Origin: Acanthochromis polyacanthus
Taxonomy: Eukaryota; Chordata; Actinopteri; Pomacentridae
DNA length: 64,000 nucleotides
Assembly (NCBI RefSeq): GCF_021347895.1
Contig: NC_067125.1
Span: 5,412,268 to 5,476,267 of the forward strand
Reading direction: 5' to 3'
Positions 12,472-24,963 of this stretch are shown in pieces. The translations under genes and the position numbers were made by a program. Within the stretch, counting starts at the first letter, position 1, and every line of letters starts with the position of its first letter. The notes below the pieces were generated by a model. The model did not search any database, was not told the origin of the DNA, and was given only the letters and a program-made list of their open reading frames with translations.

Positions 12472-14055
12472 TTAATAAAGCCAATTCAGTTCAGTTCAGT
12501 ACAGTTTAGTTCAAAGAGATTTTATTGGAATGAACGCTGATAAAGCATTAAACTTAAATTTGTCCAAATATTGGCACAATAATAGCAGTAGTAATATACT
12601 GTGTCTCTCTCAGGTTGTAGTGTGTTGACAGATAATGGGAATCTGCACATGCCCCCATGCTCTCTAAGGGTTTTTTATTGTATTTTATTCTTAAAAATGC
12701 TCCATAAATGGTGTCTTAACATGAAGTACCAAACTAGCATGAAAAAAAAATCATTAAATGAACTTCTTAGCTTTAAAAACCAAAAAAACATTTTGCCAAA
12801 ATGCACTTCTCGTCGTATTCTAGCGGTAATATGGTCACTGGAAAGCTGTCAATCCAAAAATAAACTGCATTTCTTCTTTAAAGACAAACATCAGAAAATG
12901 TTTTAGCCTGAGCTAGCAAGGCAATTTGTATTATTACTCTACATTGGTAAACTACTGTGCACTGTGACGTAAATCTGTTTTAAAATTCGACCTTACCTCA
13001 AACTAAAAACTGAAACAGTTCCCATCTGTGCTAGTGATACAAACATAGAGATATGTAGAATTGCTAAGAAAAACTGGGCCATCATTTTACTAAAATTGTC
13101 AAAAGTCATACTCACAGCATATAGTAAATTTGTCAACTAAATTATTTAAATTTTGCATACAGTATACCACGATACATCCTTGTTTTATACCATAAATTTA
13201 AATTATAAAGATATATGTCAGGCAAAAAGGTGAACTGAACTCTACTCTAGAAATCAGAGTTGAAATATGTCAACCATTCACTAAACTACAACCTTGCTTT
13301 CAGGCCAACATGCTGCTGAAAACACCAGCAAAAAGGGGTGTGTGCAGTCAGTGTGTCCTCAGTGTGCAGCGAATGGCTGCTTTTTCAAGGCTGCTCCTAA
13401 GCTGCTTAAGTAGCTCTGGTTGTATTGGCAGAAGTGTGTGTTTGTTCTCAGAAACTTTGTTGCTATACTGAGCCAGCATTGTGCTGTGTGTGGCGGATGG
13501 GGATCCAAACTTCCGTGCTCACAATAATAGAACTGATAATCTTTTTCCTGTGTTAATGTACATTGTTCCAGAGAGTCTCCAGCCAGACAAAAGCACACAC
13601 ATATACACTGTACCTCAGTTCAAACTGCTCACTTAAACGCAGTATAGATTCCAGTGAAGATATTTTTGGAGCTAAGCTGCTGCTAGCTTATATTTTGTGC
13701 CAACTTGTGATAGTTTAAAACATGCAAAGTTTTGTTTTCCCAGAATGTTGTTCTTTGCCTCCTTATGTGTTCTCGTGTAGCTTCATTAAAGCTGCATGAT
13801 AACACACTTCCCAAATGGGATGCTAACTGACACACAAAAACCAGAAAAGCATTATGAACAAATGGAACCACGGATGCATTCAAATTAGTGTGCGTTTCTG
13901 CATGGATGACTAAGTTTAGCGTGCAGGAACTGAGACGTTTCTCACTTCATGATGTGACATTTGCTTATAAACCACAAAAGAAGAAACTAAGATGACTATC
14001 AACAATTTCAGTGAGTTTAATTTAAAAAAAATGAATAAAAAATTATGTACTGAAT
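12472..14055. other. ubash3b intron 1, no recognisable feature
   Basis: AT-rich, small chance ORFs only. Confidence 0.45.
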
Positions 14056-14067
14056 GATTCTATGAGC

Positions 14068-14432
14068 GGGCTGCACAGTGCTGTAGTGGTAAGCACTGTC
14101 GCCTTGCAGCAAAAAGATCCCTGGTTCAAAACCCGCTCTGGGACTGGGATCTTTCTGCATGGAGTTTACATGTTCTCCCTGTGCATGTGTGGGTTTTCTC
14201 TGGGTACTCCGGTTTCTTCCCACAGTCCAAAAATATGCTGAGGTTAATTGACAACTCTAAATTGTACGTAGGTGTGAATGTGAGTGTGATTGTTTGTCTG
14301 TATATGTAGCCCTGTGACAGACTGGTGACCTGTCCAGGGTGTCCCTTGCCTTCGCCCGAGTCAGCTGGGATAGACTCCAGCACCCCCCATGACCCTAGTG
14401 AAGATAAAGCGGTGTATAGAGAATGGATGGAT
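14068..14432 (+). mobile_element. Full-length tRNA-derived SINE, copy C
   Basis: Head has a tRNA-like A-box region (gtagtggtaagcactg) and B-box (ggttcaaaaccc), then the conserved body and a GATG tail. Flanking 12-bp repeats gattctatgagc (14056-14067) and gattctctgagc (14433-14444) match at 11 of 12 positions, showing retroposition. Confidence 0.88.
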
Positions 14433-14444
14433 GATTCTCTGAGC

Positions 14445-15382
14445 TTTTGCAAAGTTTGCACTCTGCTTTTAACTGTATATTTGGTATTTTTGTTGTGTAT
14501 GTTTTTGCTGCAAAGGAAGTTATTTTCAAAATTAGCCAGTTAGCTCCCGTTAGCTACAGCAACAACAACAACTAGAGGCAGCTGCGGCAAATAAACACAC
14601 TAACTAGTAACTGGCTAACTATATGCTTGGTTGCATGGGTGAAAAAACTTCAATATGCTCAGCAATGAGGAAGATTTAGCCCATCACAGAGCTACTGTAG
14701 CTAGCTAGTGGTTGGTCAGCTAGTGCATCAGAATCAATATGAAGAGTCCTGGCAGATGCTAGCGAGTTAATTCAGAGAACTATCTTCAATCCCACATAAA
14801 AAAAAATTGGATTTAGCATCCGATTCTAAAAATTGAAGGCAGTAAGGCTGTGATGTATACCTGCATTCTTTAGAGAGGAGAGACTCCTGACTGGGTTGCA
14901 AGAAGATGTCTGATTGAATAGAAGACCCTACTTCTCACCTACAGTAAATGTCAGAGATCATAAAGCAAGGTAAGTCTGAATGTGTGGCTACCTTGTGATT
15001 GACATGTTGTTCCTGTGTGGCTGTGTGTAATGTCCATGAGTTCTTAGTCAGATCCACCACTTACTGGTTACAGTTTCAAAAGCCCAAGATGGAAACATGC
15101 AAATGAAAAACTTCGACGCTTCATAGGAGTAGTTCACAAAGCAATGAGTGACGTCAGGGTCGCTACGTCCATCTTTTACATACAGTCTATGTACAGAACT
15201 AACACTGGCCAGCCAGTTAACGCTAATAGCTAGCTAGCTAACTGTTAACTCACAGGCCTGAATTCCCCTTTCTCAGTGAGCATTTTCAATATACACAAGT
15301 AAGTTAAATAAACAACCATTTTTGCAGCATCTAACTGTAGTTGTTAGTGCTGTTGCTATTGCTGGCTACTTTTTTATTCAAA
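14445..15382. other. ubash3b intron 1, no recognisable feature
   Basis: Several short tagctagctag-type palindromic words around 15227; otherwise nothing recognised. Confidence 0.4.
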
Positions 15383-15384
15383 TA

Positions 15385-15812
15385 CACTGATCTGCCACAA
15401 CATTTAAATTGACTAATATTACGTACGGCTTCCTTGTGCTTCTGTAACAATTCTAAACCGTCAGACCATCGGCACATTACCACTATGATGTCCTGTGGTA
15501 CTGGGACATCCTGTCAGGGGTTGGGCTACCTGTGGCTTGGGCTTTCTACACCGCATTCTGTTTGATTCAGTTGTAATCTGGGGAGTTTGGAAGCCAGGTC
15601 AACATCATGCTTCTTCGCCATGATCCTCAACCTGTTCCGGAGCAGTTTTATAGTGTGGCGAGGAACACTGCTGTGTTTGGGGAGGCCACAGCTGTCATGG
15701 AGCACAACTGCCATGGAGGAATGGGGGACAGGTAATAGGTTTCCCAGAGGAACACTGCATTGTGGTAATTCTCTTTACTTGTCAGTGGTTTTAATGTTGT
15801 GGCTGATTAGTG
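15385..15812. mobile_element. TA-flanked non-autonomous DNA transposon (tgatctgccacaac family)
   Basis: Inverted ends cactgatctgccacaacatt and aatgttgtggctgattagtg, bounded by TA. About 428 bp. The interior resembles a decayed Tc1-type copy (ORF fragments on both strands) but no DDE motif is readable. Confidence 0.75.
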
Positions 15813-15814
15813 TA

Positions 15815-17287
15815 AAATTAGTCCAACTCTGTAATCATCAAACCATTTTGTATGTTTATTAGCCAGAGTTGAAACCTGAGCTATTCCTATGAAAACAAGA
15901 ACATCCTAAGTTGCACTAAAGTAGTACGTCTTGCAGCGCTGTTATACAAGTGTTGTAAACTTAGTTTTCTCTCAGTCGTGTGAGGTTGAGTAAAGCGTTG
16001 GCTCTGCTGTGATATGACTTGTGTTCTGGGCCAGCTCTGCCTCCAGGAGCTGTTTGTAGAGCTAAAACTCTAATATGTTCAGTAATAAGGACAGATTCAG
16101 CCTGTTTGTTATCGATAGTGAAAATTAACTCTGGGTTTAAAGCCTTTTGTTGGCGTCTTCTGGGGAACAATAAGCATGTTTCTCCACAACTCATTCCTCT
16201 GCTGTTTGTCCTCCAAACTCATTAATCTTAATTGGTCCTTGTTGGAGGAAGACTACAGACGTTCCAGCCGCTCAAACCCACAGAGACTGTTCAGTGTTCA
16301 GACAACTTATTCGCTCACTGATTCGACTCCAATTATGCACACATATTTCTAAACTGATAAACAAGTTCACATACACACACAGACACTAATGGAAAACAAG
16401 AAACCCTCATTCATATTACAATGATAAAAGCTTTGCATTGATCTACCAGACACTGTTCCTCCTGGACCTGATCATCAACCAGAACACAGGTCTTACATCT
16501 GCCATGACTATGAGATCTACTTATATTTAAAAAGCATTTAGTGCACCTCCATTTCTGACCACAAAACCCTGAATAAAATGATGAGTATAAGAACAGTGAC
16601 AATCAAGCCAAAGAAGTTGATCTAAATTCAGTCTAATCTGCATGTCTTTGATTAAAGATGCCTTCCTTTTTGGCCACTTGAAGCAGAACATCAGAAGAGC
16701 AGTCTTAACATTTTATTTTCTAACAGAGCAAACACGCTAGCATATCATTTCGTCTTTGTTTTTAATCATACAGACACTGAACAACGTTGGCATTTATTTG
16801 TCGTGTTCCGGTCCAGTTGAAGATTCTTCATTTTGCTCTATTTTGGTCTCAACCAACCTATGCTAAAATAAGAAATGTGTGACGCTTTACCTGCTAAAAT
16901 GTTCTAATTTCATCACCAGCTGGTTGCAAACTTTGCCATTTGTTGCGGGGGTTCTGGTGTTCAGTGTGTGATCACTATTTTTGGAAACAGTGTCATACAG
17001 TCATGAGAAAAATACCACTTTCCAACAGCAGGCACCTGAATGAAGCATACTTAACTGGAAACTAGTGCCACATGTTATACCTGCATACCCATTTGACTTG
17101 ACAAAGCAACAACTCTACACCAAGCTCCACTGGATGTCCAGACGCTCTACAATGGAATCTGCTTTCGGCTACTTGTATCATTCTTTCATTCACTACTCAT
17201 GACGAAGATGACAGTGAGGGTTGGAGCATCGATGACGCTGCACTAATTTATGTCCAGCTCACATTCTGGCAATCATCTATTCAGATG
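15815..17287. other. ubash3b intron 1, no recognisable feature
   Basis: No repeat family or exon recognised. Confidence 0.4.
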
Positions 17288-17289
17288 TA

Positions 17290-18556
17290 CACTCACTGGC
17301 CACGTTATTAGGTACACCTTGCCAGTAAATTGGACTCCATTTTGTCTTTACAACTGCCTTAATTCTTGGTGGCATACTTTCATCAAGGTCAGGGTTCTCA
17401 CCAGGATTTTTTTACAGCGTAACGACAGGTCCTCCCGCACATGCATGTGCAATAGCCTTCATTAAATCTCGCGAGCGGCCGGCCCAGATGTCAGCCAATG
17501 AGCGTCACGCAGATGCTCCAAATGCTCGTGATTCAGGTCACTATTCACCATACATGGCATCACGGAAACAACCAAGACATGCTAATTGTAACCCCGAGAT
17601 TGGAAGCGACTCTTAATTTTAGATGGGAACGGGTCAATCGACAGGACAGTACGGCTGAGGTGGGGAGACATAAATTAACCTAGATAGATAAAAACAAATG
17701 CACATGGCGTTATCTGTCAAAATAACAGCGTAGCGGCCCTAATCACAGCGTAACGGCCCGGTACGACAGCGTAACGGGCCGTTACGCTGAAATGTGCTGG
17801 CGAGAACCCTGAAGGTGTTGGAACCATTCTTCAAAGATTTTGGTCCATATTGACATGACAGCATCACACAGTTGCTGCAGATTTGTCGGCTGCACATCCA
17901 TGATGCAAACCAGTTGGTACTAAGGGGCCCAAAGTGTGCCAAGAAAGTATCTCCCACACCATTACACCAGCATCTGAATGTCGCAGCTGAAATGAAGACT
18001 CATCAGACCAATTTTGGTGAGCCTGTATGAATTGTAGCCTCAGTTTCCTGTTCTTTGCCGACAGAAGTGGCACCTGGTGTGGTCTTCCGCTGCTGTAGCC
18101 CATCTTCTCCAAGGTTGGACGTGTTGTGGTTCAGATGCTATTCTGCATTTCTTGGTTGTAACCAGTGGTTATTTGAGTTAATGTTGTCTTTCTATCATCT
18201 CCAACCGGTCTGCCCATTCTCCTCTGACCTCTCACATCAACAAGGCATTATTTATCCACACAAATGCAGCTCACTGGATATTTCCTCATTTTCAGACCGT
18301 TCTCTGTAAACCCTAGAGATGGTTGTGCGCGCAAATCCAGTAGATCAGCAGTTTCTGAAATACTCATACCCGTCTGGTACCAAGTCATTTAAATCCCCTT
18401 TCTACCCCATGCAGATGCTCGCTTTGATCTTCAGCAAGTTGTCTTGACCACGTCTACGTGTCTAAATGCATTGAGTTGCTGCATGTGACTGGCTGATTTG
18501 ACATTTGTGTGAACAAGCAACTGAACAGGTGTACCTAATAAAGTGGCCAGTGAATG
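17290..18556 (-). mobile_element. Tc1/mariner-family element, internally deleted, with nested insertion
   Basis: Ends cactcactggccacgttatt and aataaagtggccagtgaatg are inverted repeats with TA on each side. On the minus strand a transposase remnant (17864-18112) reads KMGYSSGRPHQVPLLSAKNR and HQNWSDESSFQLRHSD, the HTH-to-first-Asp part; further upstream HTH-like sequence follows to 18480 with stops. Most of the catalytic half between the first Asp region and the 3' end is missing. A 422-bp insertion sits at 17390-17811. Confidence 0.85.
17390..17811. mobile_element. Unassigned DNA element nested in the Tc1 copy
   Basis: Bounded by inverted ends cagggttctcacc / ggcgagaaccctg and a 5-bp direct repeat AAGGT; removing it restores the host sequence tcatcaaggtgttgg. 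The right part holds three imperfect copies of an acagcgtaacggccc unit (about 17726-17790). Non-coding as read. The 5-bp duplication points to a hAT5-like or other family; I do not recognise it. Confidence 0.7.
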
Positions 18557-18558
18557 TA

Positions 18559-20690
18559 TGTTGTTTGTGCAACCAATCAAACATACTTGAATTCCTCATA
18601 ACACCAATCAATGTGACCAATCTAGTTCCTCTGTGGGAACCTGCATCAAGAACTTCTAAATGAGTTACGAATGAAAATGCCACTTTAAACCAATTGTCAC
18701 TGAAAGCTAAAAGAGTTGTATGAAAATTATTTCAAGGCTTATTATTGTGAATGACCCAATTCACATTTGTGGTCATTTCATTCAGTATCAGTGAAAAAAA
18801 ATTAAGACAACTTGAATTTCTTAGAACCTTTTATCTGATTCAATCGTCTGACGTGTTAAATGAGCTAAAGGATTGAGTTAATGGGTTTAGTGATTCACAC
18901 GCAGAGAAAGGTCGTGGTTGCGTGACTTAACACCACCACAGTTTAACACCTCTGTTTGCACACGCAAGAGTTCTTGTAAAACACCTAAAAGAAAGTAAAG
19001 AAAGACATCATCATATAATTCAGTAAAAGCTAAATATGCTGGAAGAGGCGCTCACTCTTGATGAAAAGATGTTCAGTGATAAACCATTTCAACCTGCTAC
19101 TGTATGAAGCAATATAATATGAAAGTTGCCAGTTCAAAAAGTAAATACAGCCATTCCGCATAGCTGGTGTGAATTGTGACATTTTAGGAACAGGCGTGTT
19201 TTTCATGATGGATTTTTTGTGCAAGGTAAACAAATTCAATGCTGCATTGAAAAGGTTTTTAAAAAATAATTACCAATTACACTTTGGAAACAAACGCAAC
19301 ATTTTAAAATACTTTTATGATCAAAAAGAAACATGTTTTTGTCACATATCACAGGTAGTCCCTTGGTAAAAAATTTACATTTCACAGTCTAACCCATCAC
19401 AAATTTATAGTTACATCTTACTGAACACGAACAAACCATTTCCTACTGACTGGAGCGCTAAACACAATTGTTCTCTTCTCATGCAACAGATGAAAGCACA
19501 CGCATGAGCTGTAACATGCTAAATGTGCTCAGTCAAAGACATTAGGGCCACAGAACAGAACAGCATAAAGTGCTCACATGCATGATGCAACAGAGAAGAT
19601 GGCACGGCAATATTATGTCAAGATCATCTGCATTTGACTCTTAAATATATATCTATATCTATATATCTCTATATGTGAAAACATCTAGGAGAAGCAAATA
19701 ACCATCAACTGGTTAATGATGCAGCACTTTATTGAGTAAATAAATGCAAATACATTTATATGATTTTTGTGATCCTGTTTCAGGGTTTTAAAACATTTTT
19801 CAAATAGCTAAAACCTTGACTAAAGCATCTACTTGAAGTGTCATCTTCATTTAAAGTTTAGAATCTTAACTTCAAACAGAATTTGCTATTCTAGATTCAA
19901 AATGAAAACGTGAGTGTGTTTCTGTAGAAGACGTTTTTCTTTAAGAGCCGCTGCTTTAATCTAGAAGCACATGATGCACTTATTCATAAAATTATTTACA
20001 ATTCAAATAGGATGAAGAGATAACGCTCATGTGTTTGCATTACACAGAAATATATTTAGGGTTGAAACTAATCATGCTTTACGAAGGCTGCAATGCTGCT
20101 CTTTTAACAGGTGATACTTCCTGCTGGTCCAACTACATCCCTCACTCTGCCTTTATCTATCACACTGTATATTTTTATCAATGTGAAAGGCACACAATCT
20201 AAAAAGGAACAAGACCATATTCATGCCTACTTGTTTCCATATCAGTCAACATCAGTTCAACATCACTCTGTTCTGATGTTTCTGTGTTGCTCAGAAGGGA
20301 GTGAACTGTGTTTTCAAAAGCTTTCTGGTAGCTTTTCTCTTTAGCTCAAAGTGCAGATTCCTGATGGACAGGAGCTGAAATCAAGATTATCAGTGCCTTA
20401 TTACAGGAAAACTATTGTAAGGGATCTTGCATCTCATTACTGATGCTCTGTCTGATGGTCAGCCTCTCTCAACATAAAAAAGCCTTTGACTTTGGATCCA
20501 GATCGTTCCTGTCAAGCCACAACCCTCTGCTTTACATGCAGCAATAGATTAGTTATCATGCAGCAAAGAACTGAGCTACAGTCTCACAGGAGCTGTGTTG
20601 TATCTTCAAATCAGCTTGGTCACCCTGAGTGTAAGGAAACAACATGCTTTTTTTACACTCTGATGCTTTGCTTTTCTGTGTGGTGTGCTA
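18559..20690. other. ubash3b intron 1, no recognisable feature
   Basis: AT-rich with a tatatctatatc microsatellite near 19644-19676; no exon or repeat family recognised. Confidence 0.45.
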
Positions 20691-22326
<1,636 letters not shown>

Positions 22327-22328
22327 TA

Positions 22329-23437
22329 TCTGCAGAGTACAGTGTGCACAGGAGGAACACATTCAAATTCACTTAAATGAGACGATGTTCTGCACTGGTC
22401 TGGAAATCATAAATATTGAAGAGTACAAACAACATTTGTTGTCTGGTTATGTGAAACACTCATTAACACCGGCTGTATCCACATCCAATCAGGCCTGTAA
22501 TTAAATGTCTCATCAAATCTATTTTCTTCTCCAGTCCAGTCATCCAGCAGGATTACTGGAGCACAGTGGGAGGGAGAACGGAGCAGGAAGACGGCCCGTG
22601 ATGGAGCAGCTTCCCGTCGTGTCTCAGTCCAGAGAAGTGAGGGGCAGACGGCAGGAGCTGGAGGACGCTGGCTGCTGGAGCCGCTCCAGTAGCTGTATTG
22701 GCAAAGGTACTACAGGCACAGATGGCTCAGTCATCACCGAGCACACACACACTCGTACGTAAAAGCCCTGACAGAAGATGACACATGAACACACAGACGG
22801 CAAACAAGTACCAAGCACGGTGATGCACACTTACCCACAAACAGAAATGTGTGAATGAACACACGCGCACACACACACAGTCCACATCAAATTGGGCATG
22901 AGATTAAGTGCCACATCAAATCTACTTTAGTTCCTGATCCTTTCAACCCGTAGTGCCCTCCTTTACAAAACCAAAATAAAAACAGCAACTGTGTTCACAG
23001 ATTACTTGTGTGTGTTTGTATAAGTGTACGACAGTGACAGAAGGACCGCAGGACCAGAACCCATTCCTCTTTTCTAGTATGTGTCTACCTAGACATGGAA
23101 GTACTGTAAAGAAAGCACAAACCAGTGTGATTTCACTCTTACTTTGCACTCAGAGTGCAGAGGCAGAATCTGCTCTCTGCCCACCGGGCAGCTGCATGGC
23201 TTATGAGTTTTCAGCTCCCAAAACTGAGAAAGAAAATATAAATGTTTAAAATGTGCTGGAGAGCATGGAGAGATGTGGAGTATATGGATTCAGATGGAGT
23301 TTATGAGCAGGGGTAACAAGACATGGTCTGAATAATGACGGCTTGAAGGCTGATATTGATACTGAGAACTGGACTGCAGCTGCAGATGTATGCAGACAAT
23401 GCAATCTAAAACAATAAAGGGATCATATTGTCTTCTT
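22329..23437. other. ubash3b intron 1, no recognisable feature
   Basis: Contains short CA-rich runs (22740-22750, 22862-22880). No exon recognised; the ORF at 22505-22762 has no recognisable domain. Confidence 0.4.
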
Positions 23438-23662
23438 AGGCCCTGTTATAGACTGGTGACCTGCCACGGCGGTCCTCTGCCTTCACCTTAAGTCAGCTGG
23501 GATAGACTCCAGCCCCCCATGACCCTACAGAAGATTAAGAGATGGATGGATGTATGGATGGATGTATGGATGTATGGATGTATGGATGTATGGATGGATG
23601 TATGTATGTATGGATGGATGGATGGATGGATGGATGGATGGATGGATGGATGGACGGATGGA
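23438..23662 (+). mobile_element. 3' fragment of tRNA-derived SINE (copy D) with expanded ATGG tail
   Basis: Matches the SINE 3' end (gttatagactggtgacctgc, gtcagctgggatagactcca) and then extends into about 120 bp of ATGG/ATGT tandem repeat (23540-23662), an expansion of the usual short GATG tail. Confidence 0.8.
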
Positions 23663-23669
23663 TATTGTT

Positions 23670-23803
23670 TTCTTACAAGTTGTAGAACTTGTAAGAAGGA
23701 CCCGTCGTTCAGGTCCTCATACGACATGATGTATTTTAATGAACATTTATTGTAGAATAAATGTTCATTAAAATACATCATGTCGTATGAGGACCTGAAC
23801 GAC
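23670..23803. repeat. Two adjacent perfect hairpins
   Basis: Hairpin 1: 12-nt arms at 23670-23681 and 23686-23697 with a 4-nt loop. Hairpin 2: 47-nt arms at 23704-23750 and 23757-23803, no mismatches, 6-nt loop tgtaga. They follow directly after the ATGG array. No TIR family is recognised. Confidence 0.85.
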
Positions 23804-24746
23804 TGGCTGAAAAGCAATTTTTATTAAAATTGTGACATGCAAGTGAAGTGAGGACTGAAAAAATCAACTATTCTAGAGACTGTTATACTTGTTAATACTG
23901 AGAGTCACCAATGTCCATGCCATTAGTCACTACAGTACTTATTCAGGAGCAGGCAACACTACAGATTTTGAGAAATATCTGAATTATATTGGAAACACTG
24001 AAAAATGCCGCAAGCTAAATAAGAAAGTATTACATAAAACTATCTCCAACACTGCACATGGTGTTAAAGAGTCTTCATGCATTTCTAGGTGAGATGTATC
24101 ACATCAACAAGGTGATACATGTCTGAGACAAAAAATCTACGTGACAAATCTGACTCAAAAAACCCGCCAAGAAGAGACAATTTTAATTCAAAATATCTAT
24201 AAGGAAAGAAAAGGTAAAAACACTCTCATGCGTGGTAAAGTCTGAAAAAAGTTGTGCAACTGTGATCCTGCTATAAAGCATGAGAACATTGGTATCATGC
24301 TGAAGTTCAAAAGGGTTCACTTCAGAAAAGGATAAAGAAATCCTGGATGAAAGAAATTCTTTGTATGAGACAGCAACAAAACACTGCCTCTAAACTGCTA
24401 CATTTGAAGGTCAAATGTCCCTCTAGAAGGCCCTTCCCAGATGCAGCCATAACTCTGATCACAGACACAGTGAACCTACCTTGTCATTCTGTCTCACATG
24501 AGTCTATTCACTGAGACACAACATAGCTTTCTGAATCGTTTTTCCTACAAACGGGACTCCAAAGAGGTCTTAGTAACACCAAAGCCGAAACAAAGTGTTC
24601 AGCTCTAACATTCCTACTCTCTCTCTCTCGAGTGCAAGAGTCCACATGATGTAAATTTCATCATGACAAACCACATGCAGCTCAAAAGGTGTGTCCAAGT
24701 AGGGCCTACACAGCAAAGGCCGTAGTATGCATGTGCAGAATATTTA
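23804..24746. other. ubash3b intron 1, no recognisable feature
   Basis: Nothing recognised beyond a short (CT)n run near 24620. Confidence 0.4.
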
Positions 24747-24963
24747 CACTACCGTTCAAAAGTTTGGGGTCATCCAGACAATTTCATGTTTTCCATGAAA
24801 ACTTACACTTTTATCCATGTGCTAACATAACTGCACAAGGGTTTTCTGATCATCAACGATCCTTTCAACACCATTAGCTAACACAATGTAGCATTAGAAC
24901 ACAGGAGTGATGGTTGCTGGAAATGTTCCTCTGTACCCCTGTGGAGATATTCCATTAACAACC
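24747..24963 (+). mobile_element. Tc1-type MITE (ttcaaaagtttgg family), 3'-truncated
   Basis: Starts cactaccgttcaaaagtttg after a TA and matches the element at 8739 for about 215 bp (tccatgtgctaacataactg, caggagtgatggttgctgga), then diverges; the right terminus is missing. Confidence 0.82.

Noticed and set aside
14090..14125. Possible tRNA gene in the SINE head (A and B boxes)
   Set aside because: The boxes belong to the tRNA-derived SINE head; the cloverleaf is not intact and the sequence recurs in every SINE copy.
14126..14461. 111-aa minus-strand ORF, also seen near 40297 and 47080
   Set aside because: The same protein string recurs because it is a reading frame of the SINE, not a gene.
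22860..22880. Possible CRISPR-like repeat or other regular array in CA-rich DNA
   Set aside because: Simple microsatellite; the host is a vertebrate and there are no spacers.
23488..23817. ORFs with HPSIHPSI or MDGWMDG repeats
   Set aside because: Translation of the ATGG tandem array at a SINE tail.
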